DNA of 64,000 nucleotides from Bacteroidota bacterium (GTDB lineage Bacteria; Bacteroidota; Bacteroidia; Palsa-965): NCBI GenBank assembly GCA_020402865.1, contig JADBYT010000019.1, positions 132,622 to 196,621 of the forward strand, read 5' to 3'. Shown piece by piece: positions 44,896 to 56,078 of this stretch (position 1 is its first letter; each line of letters starts with the position of its first letter). The notes under the pieces were generated by a model. It saw only the letters and a program-made list of their open reading frames with translations, ran no database searches and was not told where the DNA came from. The position numbers and the translations under genes were made by a program.

Positions 44896-46236
44896 ATGCT
44901 TACACGTTTTTGCATTACGTTTCTGCTGCTTGCCTGCACCACACTGCATGCACAAATACCCGTTTTCGGGGCCGACAGCCTGATGAAGCATTACACGCAA
45001 CGCACAAAACTGCTGCTCGACCGCAGCGGGGCATTGGGCGCGCATTACCACATTGATTTATTCGGTGTAAATATTTACGCCGATGCAGCCGCCAAAGCCG
45101 CCGGAAAGGCCGAATACCGCGTAAGCTGGAACGAACTGCCCATTTACAAAGCCATTCTCGCTCACGCCCCGCGCGAAGAAGCACGGCGCATCATGCTCGA
45201 AAAAGGCAATGGCCCGTTTCCGCCCGAAATCACCAAAACCTACTACCAGCTGGGTACGCACAAGCATGGCGATTTTGCCCCCACGGCTACATTGCCGCTC
45301 AACGGACTGCGCATCGCACTCGACCCCGGTCATTTTGCACACGACTCGGCCAGCAGCCGGGTAGAGGATAAGTACCTCGATTTTTACGTGGCCGGCACCG
45401 GCGCCGACAGTGTGCGCATCAACTTCTTCGAATCAAAGCTTACCTGGCAAACCGCCACGCTGCTGGCCCTGCAACTGCGCAGCGCCGGTGCCGAAGTGAT
45501 GTTCACACGCGAATACGGCGTTACGGCTTTCGGTAAAACGTATGAGCAGTGGAAGAAAGACGATTATCCGCGCACACTCGACTCGCTGCTTAAAGTAAGG
45601 CCCGGCGATGCCAACCTGAAAAAGCTGAAACAGCCGCGCCTCACGGGCGACGACCGCCTCATTTTCCGCTACGTTTTCCGCGATGCTGAACTGCGCAAAC
45701 GTGCCGAACGCATCAACGCATTCCGCCCCGACCTTACGGTAATTATCCACTACAACGTGGACGAAACCAACACCGACTGGAAGCAAACCACCGTGCGCAA
45801 TTACAACATGGCGTTTGCACCCGGCAGCTTCCACAGCGGCGAACTTTCAGACAGCGAAAAACGTTTCGATTTTCTCCGCCTCCTGCTTACGGAGGAACTG
45901 GTGAACAGCATTACGTTTTCAGGCGCTGTAACACGTCGTTTTGAGTCGGAGCTGAATGTGCCGCTGGCTACACCCAAAGATGCCACGTATTTACAAACCA
46001 GCTGCATCACCACCGGGCAGCCGGGTGTGTATTGCCGCAACCTTTCGCTTTGCCGTTTGGTGCAGGGCACATTGGTGTATGGCGAAACATTGTATCAGGA
46101 CAATGCGCAGGAATGCACACTGCTCATGCAGGCCGCGCAAAGCAGCAATCCCGGCCCCGATGCGCGCACGTTTCAGGTGGCAATGGCGTATTACAACGGA
46201 ATTTTGGATTGGGCGAAGGCGCAGCCGGGGGAGTAA
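44896..46236 (+). CDS. N-acetylmuramoyl-L-alanine amidase (Amidase_3 type)
   Basis: 446 residues from ATG 44896. Signal-like N-terminus (LTRFCITFLLLACTTLHAQ), then RIALDPGHFAHDS, NFFESKLTWQTATLLALQL and VIIHYNVDETN, which carry the Zn-binding His, Glu and His of the AmiC/CwlM class. It cleaves peptidoglycan stem peptides in the periplasm. The C-terminal 150 residues are family-atypical. It starts 33 nt after the upstream stop. Confidence 0.88.
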   Translation: MLTRFCITFLLLACTTLHAQIPVFGADSLMKHYTQRTKLLLDRSGALGAHYHIDLFGVNIYADAAAKAAGKAEYRVSWNELPIYKAILAHAPREEARRIMLEKGNGPFPPEITKTYYQLGTHKHGDFAPTATLPLNGLRIALDPGHFAHDSASSRVEDKYLDFYVAGTGADSVRINFFESKLTWQTATLLALQLRSAGAEVMFTREYGVTAFGKTYEQWKKDDYPRTLDSLLKVRPGDANLKKLKQPRLTGDDRLIFRYVFRDAELRKRAERINAFRPDLTVIIHYNVDETNTDWKQTTVRNYNMAFAPGSFHSGELSDSEKRFDFLRLLLTEELVNSITFSGAVTRRFESELNVPLATPKDATYLQTSCITTGQPGVYCRNLSLCRLVQGTLVYGETLYQDNAQECTLLMQAAQSSNPGPDARTFQVAMAYYNGILDWAKAQPGE

Positions 46237-46238
46237 TT

Positions 46239-46709
46239 TCAATACACATCGTAAATCCAGAAAATACCAATGTGTGCTTCATCCGCCGCAAATGTGCCAT
46301 GCTGATTCGTGAAATCAGCAAACACTTTTCTCTTTTGTTTCAGTCCGGTTTGAATGGTAAAATAAACAGGATTTACAAAGAGAGAAAAGAACTGTTGTGC
46401 AAGAAATTTACGCTGATAATTTTCAAATGGATAATCAAGCCAGGTATAATTCTGTTTGATGGACAATCCGTAATCAATCGCCGTCATTGCTTCATCTCGA
46501 GTGTGCGAATAAAATTTTTCCTTGTCAGGATGGCGGTCAATTCCACATTCTGCAGAGAGATGAGCAAACAGTTCATCAAACGTATGCAACTGCGCAGGTC
46601 GTTCAATAACTTCCAGTATTATTTCGCCCGAACGCCAGTTATGCCAGTTTATTTCTTGACGCATTAAATGAAGGGTTTGCTGTATGTGTTGCGTAATCAT
46701 ACGTTTCAA
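46239..46709 (-). CDS. Protein of unknown function
   Basis: 156 residues, no signal, with no cysteine-based active site. Mixed helices and strands (SLFVNPVYFTIQTG). Family not recognised. Convergent with the amidase (2 nt gap). Confidence 0.65.
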   Translation of the reverse strand: MKRMITQHIQQTLHLMRQEINWHNWRSGEIILEVIERPAQLHTFDELFAHLSAECGIDRHPDKEKFYSHTRDEAMTAIDYGLSIKQNYTWLDYPFENYQRKFLAQQFFSLFVNPVYFTIQTGLKQKRKVFADFTNQHGTFAADEAHIGIFWIYDVY

Positions 46710-46770
46710 ATAAAACTAAATGATTGCCAAAGCAAAGCGGCTCAACTTTACAGAAGAGCCGCTTCGATTT

Positions 46771-47004
46771 TTATCCTTTAAAGAAATCGCTGTTGCGTTT
46801 ATTCATTTTCTTGCGTGCCCGCTTGCCCTGTTTCTTAGCGGCCTTCTCGGCACGTTTCTGCGCTTTCTGATGATCTTTCAGTATGGTTTCGCTGGTGTGC
46901 GTTTTGGCATTCTTGTATTCATTCGTAGGCCCGTCGCGGCGTGAGCGGCAGGAGGTAAAAATGGCCAGCGAAACGGCTGCGGTAAGAATGAGAATGCGGT
47001 TCAT
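46771..47004 (-). CDS. Small lipoprotein with basic tail
   Basis: 77 residues, lipobox IFTSC (Cys19), then a Lys/Arg-rich tail (KAQKRAEKAAKKQGKRARKK). Role unknown. It is 29 nt downstream of the redoxin gene. Confidence 0.7.
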   Translation of the reverse strand: MNRILILTAAVSLAIFTSCRSRRDGPTNEYKNAKTHTSETILKDHQKAQKRAEKAAKKQGKRARKKMNKRNSDFFKG

Positions 47005-47033
47005 AGTATATGCTAAACGCTGGGCGGTAAAAA

Positions 47034-48623
47034 TTATTTCGGCGAGGCCTTTTTACGATCGTCGTTGATGCGGCGGTTTAGGAAGGTTTCCACACCTTTT
47101 GCATCCAGACGTTTGGCAAAAATTTTCTTGTTCTTGTCGAGAATGTAGAGCGTAGGCGTGCTATATACATCGTAAAAATATTTATAGTTGGCTACTTTCT
47201 GCGCATCGGTTGACATTACGTTTACCCAGGTAAGTTTATTATCGGCTATAAACTTTTTCCAAGAAAGCGAATCGTATTCTGCATTAATTGCATACACTTC
47301 AACCGATACACCCGCTGCCCGCAACGAATCGTAATAGGTTTTGATAATGGGAATATCATGTTTGCAGTGGCCGCAGGTGGGTTCCCAGAAAATTACAATC
47401 GTATAATCGGCATTTACATACTGCAGCTGGCGGATCACACCATTGGCATCAGGCAGTTGAATATTTACTGCGCTGGCACCAATTAAGGTGTATTTCAGTT
47501 TTTCTGCACGGTCAATAATTTTCTTGAGTTGTGTTTCATTCAGCCACCACACTTTACCTTTCATGTGATAGGTTTGCACCATATTCACAAAAATGGCATC
47601 GTAGCCCATTACCTTTGATACCTCGTAGGTATAAGTTACATAATGCACTGCATATTTAAACAAATCACTGTCGTGGGTTTGTGCAATAATCCAGTGTGCC
47701 GCTTTGATTATTGAATCCGGGTCCGGCGCGGTAATTTTCTCTAAATAGAATTTGATTTTGTTGTGATACACCGGTGTGCGCAGCATGCGTCCGTCGCTGA
47801 AATCAAAACCATCCCAGTAGTGCAGTTTATAGTTGCGGTTGTTGTATGCCGAGTCGATGTTGCCGTTTGCCAGTCGGGGACATTTATCGTAGGGCAGCAG
47901 GTCGGGTTCGTCCATGGCGCGCAGCACTTTGGAGAAGAAGCTGTCGGGGTATTTTTTCTGGTAAAACTCGCGCTTGTAGGCTTTCACTTCACTGTCGAGT
48001 GTGGTAATTTTTTCGCGCGCTTTCTTTTCCTCGGCCGTGTCTTTGGCTTCGGTGGCTTTTTTCATTTCAGCCTGCAGCTTTTCCATCTCTTTTGATTTTT
48101 TGGAGAGATAGAGGTTGTGTTCCTGGAAGATTTCATTCTCGCGCGAGCCGGTAATTTTCATTTTGCCTACCAGATCAGCGGTGTCGGTTTCCATGGCAAA
48201 GTTCATTTGCCCGTCGAGGAGAATAACTTCAAAGTATTTGGGGCCCGAAGCGGTGGGAAATTGAATAATATAAATGCCGGCATCATGCTTTTCGGTGCTT
48301 TTGAAGAGCATATTCCCGTTCGCATCTACTCTGGCGCTGTCCTGAATGTATTGTTTATCGCCAAAGTAGTTTGCCAGCACGGCACTGCCTTCTGAGGCGC
48401 CTTTTACGCGCACTTTGAGGTTGAGCTGTTTGGCGGGCGGTACGGTGGGTTTAGCCGGCGCGGGTTTAGCGGCAGGTTTTGCCGCTGCCGATTGTGTGGC
48501 TGCCGGTTTTGCTGCCGCAGCTTGCGGTTTTTGTGCAGGTTTCTGAGCCGGTTTTTGAGCGGGAGTCTGCGCCATTGCCAGCGCAGAAATTCCAAGCCAT
48601 GCAAGTGTAAGAAGCTGTTTCAT
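47034..48623 (-). CDS. Thioredoxin-family protein with Ala/Pro/Lys linker
   Basis: 529 residues. Signal peptide, then a repetitive AQKP/AKPA-type linker (residues about 20-65), a DUF4369-like beta-sandwich part, a long helical stretch, and a C-terminal thioredoxin domain with FWEPTCGHCKHDIP (CGHC). It is a periplasmic thiol-disulfide protein. TATCTTTA, one base off -7, lies upstream of its ATG. Confidence 0.88.
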   Translation of the reverse strand: MKQLLTLAWLGISALAMAQTPAQKPAQKPAQKPQAAAAKPAATQSAAAKPAAKPAPAKPTVPPAKQLNLKVRVKGASEGSAVLANYFGDKQYIQDSARVDANGNMLFKSTEKHDAGIYIIQFPTASGPKYFEVILLDGQMNFAMETDTADLVGKMKITGSRENEIFQEHNLYLSKKSKEMEKLQAEMKKATEAKDTAEEKKAREKITTLDSEVKAYKREFYQKKYPDSFFSKVLRAMDEPDLLPYDKCPRLANGNIDSAYNNRNYKLHYWDGFDFSDGRMLRTPVYHNKIKFYLEKITAPDPDSIIKAAHWIIAQTHDSDLFKYAVHYVTYTYEVSKVMGYDAIFVNMVQTYHMKGKVWWLNETQLKKIIDRAEKLKYTLIGASAVNIQLPDANGVIRQLQYVNADYTIVIFWEPTCGHCKHDIPIIKTYYDSLRAAGVSVEVYAINAEYDSLSWKKFIADNKLTWVNVMSTDAQKVANYKYFYDVYSTPTLYILDKNKKIFAKRLDAKGVETFLNRRINDDRKKASPK

Positions 48624-48710
48624 ACGTGTGGTTTGCCGGGTAAAGATAGCAAATTGGGAAGGGACAAATTCTCCGGCATACCAGCAAAAACTGAGCCAGA
48701 AAATGCCTTG

Positions 48711-49913
48711 TCAGCTGCGGGCCAGTTTTACCAATCCGCGCCAGATAGCCAGCAAATTGGCACCTGTAAACAGTGCCGCACAGGCAAAACCGGCCAGCAC
48801 AACACTAAGGCTGATGCCGCTGTCGAGCTGCAAATCGGGACTTTGCGAGGCGAGATAACTGGCCAGCACAGGTTTACCCAGCAGCAGGCATACCAGCGCC
48901 AGCGCCAGCACACCGGCATACAGCAAGGCATAAAAGCGGATGTAGCGTTTGCAAAGCTGCCCCGGCGTATAGCCAATGCGGATAAGCGTTTGCAGTTCCC
49001 ACGCCGATTTGCTGAGCAGCAGCTGCGCATACAGCAAAAAACTGAGCAGGGCAAGCAGCACAATAAGTATGCCCACGCCCGACACAATGGTCATAAGCAC
49101 ATTGAGTGCGGCCTGCAGCCGTCCGCTGCGCATGTTTTCCACATTGGTTTCGTAGCCGTTATCGGCAAAGTAGGCGGCCAGTTTGCCCATGCCGCGGCCT
49201 TCGCAGGCCACAATTACGCGGCTGGGCACCTCGCTGCCGGGCGCAATGCCGGCGTACTGCTGGTTGGCATAATCAATAAAGCTTTGCGGAGCCAGAATGC
49301 TGTTTATCCTGTCGCTGAAACCGGCCAGCCTGCCTTTGAAGGTGGCCGAGCCTTTGGCGCCGCTCACTTTCACTTCAAAGCTCATCAGCCCCACCACTTC
49401 TTCGGTAAGCTGCGGCAGGCCCTGCGTGGGGGCAAAGCCGAAGTTGTACAGCCGCATGTAATCGCGCGGGATGATGATGGGCACTTCACTGTCGCCTTCG
49501 CGCCAGCGCCAGCTTGCTGTTTTCACATCCATAAAGCCGTCGGGCACCGCTTCAAAGAAAAGCTGGGTGTACATGCCCGGCAAACCTTCACCGGCCTGCG
49601 TGCTTACGCTTACTTTGAAGCGGCTGGTAGTAAGCGGTGCGGCGTTTTGCACGCCTTCAATGCCTTTGAGTGCTTCAATATCGGCCTGTTCAAAGCCTTT
49701 TTTGCCGCCGAAAAGCGTATTGAGCAGGTTTACTTTTTTGTTGATGACCAGGTATTGCGTGCCGTTGAGGTTTTGCTCACTGCCGAATACTTTGGCCACA
49801 TCGGTGTAAAGTTGCAGGGCAGCGAGCAACAAAAACATGCCGATAAATGCGCCGGTAACGGCCACAATCAGCGTGCCGGTCTGGCGGTGCTGGAAAAGGA
49901 GGCGGCGCAGCAT
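48711..49913 (-). CDS. FtsX-like ABC transporter permease
   Basis: 400 residues with four main membrane segments (LIVAVTGAFIGMFLLLAALQL early; VLMTIVSGVGILIVLLALLSFLLYAQLLL; later two) and a large periplasmic loop, the MacB/FtsX form. Encoded with the ATPase at 49913. It could drive lipoprotein or peptide movement; substrate unknown. The stop/start junction overlaps by 1 nt. Confidence 0.88.
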   Translation of the reverse strand: MLRRLLFQHRQTGTLIVAVTGAFIGMFLLLAALQLYTDVAKVFGSEQNLNGTQYLVINKKVNLLNTLFGGKKGFEQADIEALKGIEGVQNAAPLTTSRFKVSVSTQAGEGLPGMYTQLFFEAVPDGFMDVKTASWRWREGDSEVPIIIPRDYMRLYNFGFAPTQGLPQLTEEVVGLMSFEVKVSGAKGSATFKGRLAGFSDRINSILAPQSFIDYANQQYAGIAPGSEVPSRVIVACEGRGMGKLAAYFADNGYETNVENMRSGRLQAALNVLMTIVSGVGILIVLLALLSFLLYAQLLLSKSAWELQTLIRIGYTPGQLCKRYIRFYALLYAGVLALALVCLLLGKPVLASYLASQSPDLQLDSGISLSVVLAGFACAALFTGANLLAIWRGLVKLARS

Positions 49914-50554
49914 CAGATAATGAGTTGACGGGTGAACGAGAAAGGAGCCGAGCCGCCGAGGCTGGTAAGCATAAGTCCGGCGTGGTGGCGGGTGCAGTGT
50001 TCGGTAATCAGTTTGGCCGCAATACCGGCGTTTGCATCGTCGAGGTGACTGAAAGGCTCGTCGAGCAGCAAAAGTTCAAACGGCTGTGCCAGTGCGCGTA
50101 TAATGGCCACGCGCTGCTGCTGCCCCAGCGATAGCGTGCCGCAGCTTTGGTTGAGGCGGTGATCCACGCCAAGCATTTCGGCCATTTGTTTAATCTCCTG
50201 TTCGGTGAGTGCGGAGGTGAGGTTGTTTTTCAGCTGAATGTTTTCAAGCGCCGTAAGCTGCCCGAACAGGCGCATGTCCTGAAACACAGCCGAAAGCTTG
50301 CGGCGGCGCAGTGCAGCCCAGTCGTTGAGCGAAATGCGGCGGATGTCGGTGCCGTCAATACTAACCGTGCCGTTGTAATCGTTGCGCAGGCCGTAGAGCA
50401 ATGACACCAGCGTGGTTTTGCCTGTGCCCGAAGGAGCCTGCACCAGCAAATACTCGCCGCTGCTTACCGTGCATTCCGATTTCCACACACTGCCCTGCAC
50501 CAGCGGCGAATCGGCCAGCGGATGGGGCAGCACCTGACTGAGCGTAATTTGCAT
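49913..50554 (-). CDS. ABC transporter ATP-binding protein
   Basis: 213 residues. Walker A APSGTGKTT (residues 40-48), Q-loop, signature LSLGQQQR and Walker B LLLLDEPFSHLDD. Partner of the FtsX-like permease, in one operon with it and the DUF4836 gene upstream (8 nt gap). Confidence 0.94.
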   Translation of the reverse strand: MQITLSQVLPHPLADSPLVQGSVWKSECTVSSGEYLLVQAPSGTGKTTLVSLLYGLRNDYNGTVSIDGTDIRRISLNDWAALRRRKLSAVFQDMRLFGQLTALENIQLKNNLTSALTEQEIKQMAEMLGVDHRLNQSCGTLSLGQQQRVAIIRALAQPFELLLLDEPFSHLDDANAGIAAKLITEHCTRHHAGLMLTSLGGSAPFSFTRQLII

Positions 50555-50562
50555 GGCGCTGC

Positions 50563-52209
50563 TTAAAATGTGTTCATGGTTTCGGCAGTGTGCGCCAGCA
50601 GGCGGTACAGCGAGTTTGAACCATCGGTAGCCGGCACAAGATGAACCTGTAGCAGGTTGCTGTTGCCTTTTCCGCTCAGACTTACATATTGCAGCGGTTT
50701 GCCAAAGCGCACCATGTTCATGTAGTCGCGGTTGCCCATTTCCTTTTTCAGCATGTCGGTAAAAGTAGCCGGCATTTTTTCGGGAATGAGTTCAAAACGG
50801 CCTGCAAGTGCGCCTTTGATATCTGTATCGGCAGGTGCTTTGCCCTGTAAACGGCCGGTGCGGATGAGTTCGTTTGCGGCGGCGTAGCTGTTGGTTACAA
50901 TCATGTGTTTGCCTTTCATCGCCACATACACATTGGCCCCAAAACCTGACGACGCACTGTAAAGTCCGCTGCTTACAGGTTGCATGTGAATCTTTTCGCG
51001 CAGCATTTTACCCGGAAACGCGGTATCGGTAATTCCCACATTGAGCACAAACACGGGTACTTCAATGGCGGCCGGAGAAGTATATTCATCGCTCTCAAAC
51101 CCGTCGAAACGGCTGTTGAACTGCTCATACATTTTGCGCATGGCTTCCATCTTTTCCTTCAGCACCGGATCTTCATCCACAATATTGCGGTAATCGGTCA
51201 GCGCAAGTGATATATCGCCGTTAAAGCTGCGCAGCATATCTTCCATGGGCATCCCCATTTCATCTTCAATTTCTTCAATCCCGCGTTTGGTATTGGCATC
51301 AGCCCTGAGCTGTCCGAGCATCGCTTTAAGGTCGAGTGCAAGGCTGATGAAACCAATCGGATTTTTATCGGCCAGTGCATCCAGGTGCCCGGCCTCGGGT
51401 CCCGAAGTGCGCAATACTTCCTGTGTTCCATCGGCATGGTGAACCGTAGAGAGAAAATCCACGCTTTCGTCTTCAAAGTTCACCAGCAAATCAGTCCATC
51501 CTGTTGACGAACCAAACATGTTGTAAATGCCCATCCAGTCGCGGGCATCAGCCGTGCGCTGTACCACATTGTTATCCACCATCAGCCCGATATCAAAATC
51601 CTGCGCGGCAAAGGCCTTGTAGTTTGGATTGTCGAGAATGGAATATTCCTGGGGCTGACGCATCAAACGTTCGGCCTGTTTCTGGTTGCTTTCGTCAATA
51701 AGCGGATTGCCCAGAAACAGCACACCGGCTTCATCGTTCCAGCATAAACCTACATAACGTTCAATGGCAATGTACCAAAGGCCATCCACTTTATTCGGAC
51801 GGGTGTAGCCGCCAATTTTGGCGATGTTGGAGGCAAACTGTCCGCCATCGTTTATTTTAAACACGAGCCCGGTTGTGGTTACACCGTCCTGCTGATTGAC
51901 AAATCCGGCAATGTTCTGGGTAATATCAGCGCCAAGGTTCATCGGGTCGTCGAGCACCTGTTTCATTTCGGGGCTCATGGTGCCTTTTCCCATTGCTTTC
52001 TGGAACACGGGCAGGAGCATGAGTTTTTTCGGATCGGCTTTTGTAAACAGGCTGCGCACATTAATTACGGCCACGGTAGTGGCTTCTTTGGGGATAAGGC
52101 GCAGATGTGCATCGGTTTTGCCAAATTTCATCCACACAAATAACGCCGCAGCGCCCAGCGCCATTACGCTGCCGCCGGCAATGAGACCAATTTTAAGTCC
52201 TTTGTTCAT
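50563..52209 (-). CDS. DUF4836-like membrane-anchored protein
   Basis: 548 residues. N-terminal membrane anchor (KIGLIAGGSVMALGAAALFVWM) then a large extracytoplasmic domain beginning LRLIPKEATTVAVINVRSLF, the DUF4836 pattern. Function unknown. It begins the operon with the ABC transporter. TATTTTTC, one base off -7, lies upstream. Confidence 0.8.
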   Translation of the reverse strand: MNKGLKIGLIAGGSVMALGAAALFVWMKFGKTDAHLRLIPKEATTVAVINVRSLFTKADPKKLMLLPVFQKAMGKGTMSPEMKQVLDDPMNLGADITQNIAGFVNQQDGVTTTGLVFKINDGGQFASNIAKIGGYTRPNKVDGLWYIAIERYVGLCWNDEAGVLFLGNPLIDESNQKQAERLMRQPQEYSILDNPNYKAFAAQDFDIGLMVDNNVVQRTADARDWMGIYNMFGSSTGWTDLLVNFEDESVDFLSTVHHADGTQEVLRTSGPEAGHLDALADKNPIGFISLALDLKAMLGQLRADANTKRGIEEIEDEMGMPMEDMLRSFNGDISLALTDYRNIVDEDPVLKEKMEAMRKMYEQFNSRFDGFESDEYTSPAAIEVPVFVLNVGITDTAFPGKMLREKIHMQPVSSGLYSASSGFGANVYVAMKGKHMIVTNSYAAANELIRTGRLQGKAPADTDIKGALAGRFELIPEKMPATFTDMLKKEMGNRDYMNMVRFGKPLQYVSLSGKGNSNLLQVHLVPATDGSNSLYRLLAHTAETMNTF

Positions 52210-52238
52210 GGTATAGAAAAATAGGGGATTGGGAAGAA

Positions 52239-53639
<1,401 letters not shown>

Positions 53640-53790
53640 TGATTAGGTTACAGAAATAAATGCAGGTGTACTGCGTAAAACTCCGGTGAAGATACGCATT
53701 TCGCGGCTATGGCGACTTGTAAAAATTGTGAAGGGAAGGTAATGTATGGGTAATGGACTTGCGGATGTGTGAACCTGTATTTCTTCGTGT

Positions 53791-53870
53791 GCTACACTTA
53801 AACAAGTCTGGAGACTTGTTTAAGTGTAGCGGAAAGTTTATTCGGCTTTGCCGAAGAAAACTTTCCGCAG
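53791..53870. repeat. Tandem perfect hairpins
   Basis: 53791-53809 and 53812-53830 are perfect 19-bp complements with a GG loop (arm GCTACACTTAAACAAGTCT). Then GGAAAGTTTATTCGGC and GCCGAAGAAAACTTTCC (53831-53846, 53850-53866) pair with only a small mismatch. Confidence 0.85.
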
Positions 53871-53908
53871 CCTTTGGGCCTTTGGCCTGCGGGCTGCGGG
53901 CTTGGCAG

Positions 53909-53940
53909 AAAAAAACAGGCTGCCTTTGCGGGCAGCCTGT
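53909..53940 (-). terminator. Terminator of the alpha-oxoamine synthase
   Basis: ACAGGCTGCC pairs with GGCAGCCTGT; on the minus strand it is followed by TTTTTTTC. Confidence 0.85.
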
Positions 53941-53961
53941 GTGTGCATGTGTGTGAAAAAA

Positions 53962-55206
53962 TTAAAAAGCGGCAATTTTCTCGCTCTGGTACTGGCCCGA
54001 CACAAGTTTGTTGCGGATGGCAGAAAACGCATCAACGGTGTATTTCACATCGTCGAGCGTATGTACGGCGGTGGGAATGAGGCGCAGAATGATCTGGCCT
54101 TTCGGAATAACCGGATAAACCACCATGGAGCAGAAGATGTTGTAGTTTTCGCGCAGATCGAGGATGAGGTTGGTGGCCTCAGGAATAGAACCGTTGAGGT
54201 ACACCGGCGTAACGGGCGATGAAGTGGTGCCGATGTTGAAACCGGCTTCTTTCAGCCCGCTTTGCAGGGCGTTGGTTATTGTCCAGAGCTGTTCGCGCAG
54301 TTCGGGGTGTTTGTTCATCAGCTCCAGACGCTTGAGCAGGCCAACCACCAGCGGCAGCGGCAGCGATTTGGCGAAAATCTGCGAACGCATGTTGTAGCGC
54401 AGGTATTCTACCACGTCTTCGGTTGATGAAATGTAGCCGCCGATGAGGGCAAACGACTTGGCAAAGGTGCCGAAGTAAATGTCTATTCCGTCCTGACAGC
54501 CCTGTGCTTCGCCGGTGCCGCCGCCTGTGGGGCCCATGGTACCGCAGCCGTGCGCATCGTCAACAAACAGACGGAAATTGAATTTATTTTTCAGTGCTAC
54601 AATCTCTTTCAGCTTGCCCTGGTTGCCGCTCATGCCAAACACGCCTTCGGTAAGCACGAGGATGGAACCGTTGGTGCCTTCTACCAGTTTGGTAGCGCGC
54701 TCAAGCTGCTTCTCGAGGTTGGCTATGTCGTTGTGCGGATACACAAAACGCTTGCCCATGTGCAGGCGCACACCGTCGATAATGCAGGCGTGCGACTCAG
54801 CATCATACACAATCACATCGTGGCGGTCAACCAAACAGTCGATGGCCGAAACCATGGCCTGATAGCCGAAATTGCAGAGGATGGTATCTTCTTTTTTCAC
54901 CAGTTCGCTCAGGCCGGCTTCCAGCTGTTCGTGGAAGTTTGAGTTGCCCGACATCATGCGGGCGCCCATGGGCTGGGCAAAACCATACTGGGCAGCGGCG
55001 TCGGCATCGGCCTTACGCACTTCCGGGTGGTTGGCCAGACCGAGGTAGTTGTTCAGGCTCCAGACCAAACGCTCTTTGCCGCGGAAAATCATACGGTTGC
55101 TGATATCGCCTTCCAGCTTGGGGAAAGTGAAATAGCCATGCGACTCTTTGGCATGTTTGCCGAGCGGGCCGCGGTTCTCTCTGATCTTGTCGAACAGGTC
55201 TCTCAT
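53962..55206 (-). CDS. Alpha-oxoamine synthase (serine palmitoyltransferase-like)
   Basis: 414 residues. PLP-fold features: SNNYLGLANHPEV, ESHACIIDG, DDAHGCGTMG and FGTFAKSFALIGGYI with the Schiff-base Lys. Within the KBL/BIKB/ALAS/SPT group the close resemblance to Bacteroidota serine palmitoyltransferase suggests condensation of serine with an acyl-CoA to start sphingolipids, but KBL is not excluded. TACCTTTG at 55245-55252 is its promoter box, and a terminator follows. Confidence 0.82.
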   Translation of the reverse strand: MRDLFDKIRENRGPLGKHAKESHGYFTFPKLEGDISNRMIFRGKERLVWSLNNYLGLANHPEVRKADADAAAQYGFAQPMGARMMSGNSNFHEQLEAGLSELVKKEDTILCNFGYQAMVSAIDCLVDRHDVIVYDAESHACIIDGVRLHMGKRFVYPHNDIANLEKQLERATKLVEGTNGSILVLTEGVFGMSGNQGKLKEIVALKNKFNFRLFVDDAHGCGTMGPTGGGTGEAQGCQDGIDIYFGTFAKSFALIGGYISSTEDVVEYLRYNMRSQIFAKSLPLPLVVGLLKRLELMNKHPELREQLWTITNALQSGLKEAGFNIGTTSSPVTPVYLNGSIPEATNLILDLRENYNIFCSMVVYPVIPKGQIILRLIPTAVHTLDDVKYTVDAFSAIRNKLVSGQYQSEKIAAF

Positions 55207-55244
55207 ATCGGGTATGAACTGGTGTTTAAGGCTAAATGGATAGA

Positions 55245-55252
55245 CAAAGGTA
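55245..55252 (-). promoter_or_regulatory. -7 box TACCTTTG of the alpha-oxoamine synthase
   Basis: Exact TAnnTTTG, about 38 nt upstream of ATG 55206. Confidence 0.55.
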
Positions 55253-55413
55253 AGGGTTTTGGTTAATTCTGCGGGAATGTTGTTTTTGTTTAAACGAACA
55301 CGTAAATGTTAGCCCGAACTGTGAAATTTATTGCCATTGAAGATTAATACTCCGGTTGCACCGTAACACATAACTTAGAAAACGGCCCAAATACATTTAC
55401 CTAACGCCAGCAA

Positions 55414-55977
55414 ATGGAGCAGATCAGAACTTACTTTTCCAGATTTATTGAACTGAATGAAGAGGAGTGGCAGGCTTTTTCGGCAGTAATTGTAAAAGAA
55501 ACCTGCCGCAAAAAACAGTTTTTGCTTGAGGAAGGGCAGCACTGCGATTTTATTGCATTCATCGGCGAGGGCATGTTTCGTTTTTACTACATGCAGGAGG
55601 GCGAGGAAAAAGTAACCGCATTCTTTTTTCCGGGCGATTTTGTATCAAACTACCGGAGCTTTCTCACGCATCAACCATCCGATCATTATATCGAGTCGAT
55701 GAGTGATTCGGTAGTGTATAAAATTCACAGGAGCGATCTGCATGCGCTTTATGCACGTTACAAAAGCATCGAACGCCTGGGCCGGCTCATTGCCGAAAAC
55801 CTGTATCTGCTGGTTGCCAAAAGACTCGATTCCTTTTTGTACAGCACACCCGAAGACCGCTACAAGGAACTCCTCACCCGCAATTCGCGCCTGTTGCAGG
55901 ATGTGCCGCAGTATATGCTGGCTTCCTACCTCGGCGTAAAACCCGAAACACTGAGCCGCATCAGGGCACGACAGTAA
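55414..55977 (+). CDS. Crp/Fnr-family regulator
   Basis: 187 residues. Cyclic-nucleotide-binding-like domain first (EEGQHCDFIAFIGEGMFRFYYMQEGEEKVTAFFFPGDFV), then a helix-turn-helix near SYLGVKPETLSRIRARQ. No Fe-S Cys cluster, so not a classic FNR. It sits alone between the synthase and the small barrel gene; the signal is unknown. TACATTTA upstream is one base off -7. Confidence 0.9.
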   Translation: MEQIRTYFSRFIELNEEEWQAFSAVIVKETCRKKQFLLEEGQHCDFIAFIGEGMFRFYYMQEGEEKVTAFFFPGDFVSNYRSFLTHQPSDHYIESMSDSVVYKIHRSDLHALYARYKSIERLGRLIAENLYLLVAKRLDSFLYSTPEDRYKELLTRNSRLLQDVPQYMLASYLGVKPETLSRIRARQ

Positions 55978-56078
55978 GCCGGTTTACGTTTTAATTTATT
56001 TATTGATCAGAGTCAATGAGTTTTGGCTGACTGCCTGCTCAATTTTGGGCCATTATTCACAATCAAAAAAATGGTTCA

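Larger units (their letters stand above)
53640..53961. other. Gap holding hairpin cluster and terminator
   Basis: 53640-53790 shows nothing clear. 53791-53869 contains two long hairpins, 53868-53900 GC-rich ones, and 53909-53940 a terminator for the downstream synthase. Confidence 0.7.

Noticed and set aside
48492-49928. 478-residue frame opposite the ABC permease and redoxin gene
   Set aside because: Antisense overlap of two genes with clear signals and membrane patterns.
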